Assembly: GCA_013331225.1 (NCBI GenBank)
Contig: DUGV01000245.1
Span: forward strand, 1-5,567
Reading direction: 5' to 3'
Source: Methanolinea sp.
GTDB lineage: Archaea; Halobacteriota; Methanomicrobia; Methanomicrobiales; Methanospirillaceae
Length of the DNA stretch: 5,567 bases
Below are positions 3,547-5,567 of the stretch, piece after piece; the first letter of the stretch is position 1, and each line of letters begins with the position of its first letter. Both the position numbers and the translations under genes were made by a program. The notes beneath the pieces are model-generated. The model was not told the DNA's origin, made no database searches, and saw nothing but the letters and a program-made list of their open reading frames with translations.

Positions 3547-5567
3547 CTAAATCCCTGATCTCCGGGATATCCGGATGTACCGTTCGCTCAGCCGTATCAC
3601 CGGCCAGAGGAGGAGAACCGGGGAGGTGCAGAGGATGATGAACACCCACTGGAATGCGGTGAGCGGGACCGTCGAGAACAGGGCTCCGCCGAACTGGACG
3701 ATAAGGACCTGGATCACCACGATCCCTGCCATGATCCCGAAAAATGCCGGGTTTCCCCGGAAGAACGGCGGCATGACGCCGTTGATACCGCGGCAATTGA
3801 TCCCGTTCCAGACCTGTGCCACGACAAAGGCTGCGAAAAAGGCGGTCTCCTGCTGTTCGGGAGTCTCCATGAACGGGAGGCCAAAAATTACAGCCAGCAT
3901 CCCGACCAGGACATACACCGCTGCGGTGATGAGGATCGCCCTGAGCATGTAGGGGGTAATCACATGTGCGTCCCGAGGGATGGGTTTACGGTGCATCAGG
4001 GCTGGATGCGGGGCCTCCGAACACAGGGCAAGCGCTGCGAGCGAATCCATGACAATATTGATCCAGAGCAGCTGGATGATGGTGAATGGGGGAGGGTATC
4101 CCAAGACAGGGGCAAGGAACGAGAGCATCGCCGCCGAGATGTTGATGGTCAGCTGGAAGATCAGAAACCGCTGGATGTTCTCGAAGAGCGCCCTCCCCCA
4201 CCATATGGCGTTCTTGATGGTCGGGAAGGAATCGTCGAGCAGGATGATATCGCTTGCCTCCCGCGCGACCTCGGTCCCGGCAATTCCCATGGCGAGCCCG
4301 ACATCGGCATTGCGAAGCGCGGGGGCATCGTTCGTCCCGTCCCCGGTGACCGCGACCACTTCGCCGTTCCCCTGTAAGGCCTGGACCAGGAGCAGCTTAT
4401 CGGAAGGCTCCGACCGTGCCATTACCTCCAGGCGCCGGGCGGCTTCGGGTCGTGCTCCATCGGGCAGGGACCGGAACTCGCTCCCGAGCATGACTGTCCC
4501 GGTGGTTAGGATTCCTGTCTCCCGTGCGATTGCTGCGGCGGTCTCGGGACTATCCCCTGTCACCATCTTCACCGTGATGCCCGCCTCGTTGCAGGTCCGG
4601 ACCGCATCAGGGACGTCCGGACGCACTTCATCGCGGATACCCACGTACCCGTCCCAGGTCAAGGGAGGAGGATCGGAGCCCTCGGCGGGCAACATAGCGT
4701 GGGCAAACGCGAGGGTTCGCATCGCCCGGCCAGCGAGCGCCTGGATATGAGAGAGGTCTGGGGAGGGATTGCACTGCGTTGCGACAATCTCGGGGGCACC
4801 CTTGACGAGGATGAACAATGTATTCTCAAGGAAGACTATCGTCGACATCTGCTTCTTGTTTGAATCAAAAAGCTCCTGGGTGACTGGGGGATGAAGGGCC
4901 CTGATCTCCTGGTAGGAGAGCCCGGCCCGGTGGAGCCAGCGGAGGAGGGCTGCTTCGGTTGAATTTCCCACTGTCACGAGCCTCCCTTCCCGGGATTCGA
5001 GATCGGCGGTGCTGTTCACTGCGGCGTTCAGGGTGACCCAGCCGTTCGGTGTGGTGGGGACTCCGGGCTGGAGATCCGGAAATTCAACCGATGACGCCAC
5101 GACGTCCATCTGGTTCATCGTCAGGGTGCCGGTCTTGTCGGTGCAGATGACCGTGACCGAGCCGACGGTCTCGCACGCGATGAGTCGGCGGACGAGGCTG
5201 AACGCCCGGGTCATCTTCCGCATCGTGAGCGCCAGGGAGACCGTGACGCTGACAGGAAGGCCCTCGGGAACCGAGACGACAATAATAATCACCGCGAACA
5301 TGAAGCTGTCCAGTACGTAGTGGGCAATTGCAGCCGGGCTCCCTGTGAAAACACCGGTGAAAATCCCCTCGATCATCAGGGTTGCGATGATCAGCCCCGC
5401 CATCAGGTACCCGAACCTGCTGACCAGTCCTGCGAGACGGCGGAGTTTCAGCTGCAGCGGGGTCTCGGGGCGGGACCCCTCAGCGAGATCCGCGGCGATC
5501 CGGCCCATTTGTGTTGCATCCCCGACTGCGCCAATGATCATTCTTCCCCGGCCGGCAGTGACCAGGG
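3547..5567 (-). CDS. P-type Ca2+-transporting ATPase, PMCA (P-IIB) type, N-terminus cut
   Basis: The frame is open to the right edge, giving 672 visible residues. The ATG at 5541 is internal, since the codons before it (LVTAGRGR) continue the conserved end of the actuator domain. About 200 N-terminal residues (M1, M2 and most of the actuator domain) are missing. Counting from that internal Met: M4 PEGLP (92-96), phosphorylation motif DKTGTLT with catalytic Asp135, nucleotide-binding KGAPE (247-251), TGD (328-330), hinge TGDGTNDAPAL (399-409), and M6 LLWINIVMDSLAALAL with Asn495 and Asp499. M5 has Asn467 but Ala470 where SERCA has the site-I glutamate, and M8-M9 carry the VQFGG motif (615-619). 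These are plasma-membrane pump hallmarks, predicting one Ca2+ exported per ATP across the cytoplasmic membrane. No C-terminal calmodulin-type tail follows M10. The protein ends RRSGI, TAG. DedA lies 114 bp downstream. Ion specificity is inferred. Confidence 0.95.
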   Translation of the reverse strand, partial: LVTAGRGRMIIGAVGDATQMGRIAADLAEGSRPETPLQLKLRRLAGLVSRFGYLMAGLIIATLMIEGIFTGVFTGSPAAIAHYVLDSFMFAVIIIVVSVPEGLPVSVTVSLALTMRKMTRAFSLVRRLIACETVGSVTVICTDKTGTLTMNQMDVVASSVEFPDLQPGVPTTPNGWVTLNAAVNSTADLESREGRLVTVGNSTEAALLRWLHRAGLSYQEIRALHPPVTQELFDSNKKQMSTIVFLENTLFILVKGAPEIVATQCNPSPDLSHIQALAGRAMRTLAFAHAMLPAEGSDPPPLTWDGYVGIRDEVRPDVPDAVRTCNEAGITVKMVTGDSPETAAAIARETGILTTGTVMLGSEFRSLPDGARPEAARRLEVMARSEPSDKLLLVQALQGNGEVVAVTGDGTNDAPALRNADVGLAMGIAGTEVAREASDIILLDDSFPTIKNAIWWGRALFENIQRFLIFQLTINISAAMLSFLAPVLGYPPPFTIIQLLWINIVMDSLAALALCSEAPHPALMHRKPIPRDAHVITPYMLRAILITAAVYVLVGMLAVIFGLPFMETPEQQETAFFAAFVVAQVWNGINCRGINGVMPPFFRGNPAFFGIMAGIVVIQVLIVQFGGALFSTVPLTAFQWVFIILCTSPVLLLWPVIRLSERYIRISRRSGI

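Noticed and set aside
3980..4750. 256-codon plus-strand ORF antisense to the calcium pump
   Set aside because: It is a shadow of the pump gene, whose DKTGTLT, KGAPE and TGDGTNDAP motifs prove the minus-strand frame. Long antisense frames are common in GC-rich DNA.

Overview
The window reads as ordinary chromosomal DNA of a euryarchaeon, most likely a methanogen of the Methanomicrobiales. This is inferred from TATA-type promoter elements, a purine-rich AGGTGA ribosome binding site, T-run terminators, moderately GC-rich coding DNA and the mix of protein families. No marker gene such as an rRNA or a methanogenesis enzyme is present, so the taxonomic call is only moderately certain.

Layout, left to right: (1) 1-278, minus, N-terminal part of a ROK-family sugar kinase that runs off the left edge; (2) 393-1202, minus, a TauE/SafE-type membrane permease upstream of it; (3) 1203-2211, about 1 kb without a supportable protein gene, holding the permease promoter, short direct and inverted repeats, T-runs and TATA-like elements; (4) 2212-2550, plus, a small DUF1622 membrane protein; (5) 2551-2727, a short convergent intergenic region with a T-run for each strand and a stem-loop between them; (6) 2728-3432, minus, a DedA/VTT-domain membrane protein; (7) 3547-5567, minus, most of a P-type calcium pump of the plasma-membrane (P-IIB, PMCA) type, cut at its N-terminus by the right edge.

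Four of the five genes encode integral membrane proteins. The calcium pump and DedA gene lie in the same orientation with 114 bp and no T-run between them, so they may be read together. The same holds for the permease and the ROK kinase. No functional pathway joins all the genes. I see no mobile element, CRISPR array, tRNA, rRNA or defence system. The unexplained material is almost all in the 1203-2211 block and in the small convergent gap at 2551-2727. Candidates there are a possible 14-codon leaderless mini-ORF, a decayed winged-helix-like reading frame and several stem-loops. All are tentative.
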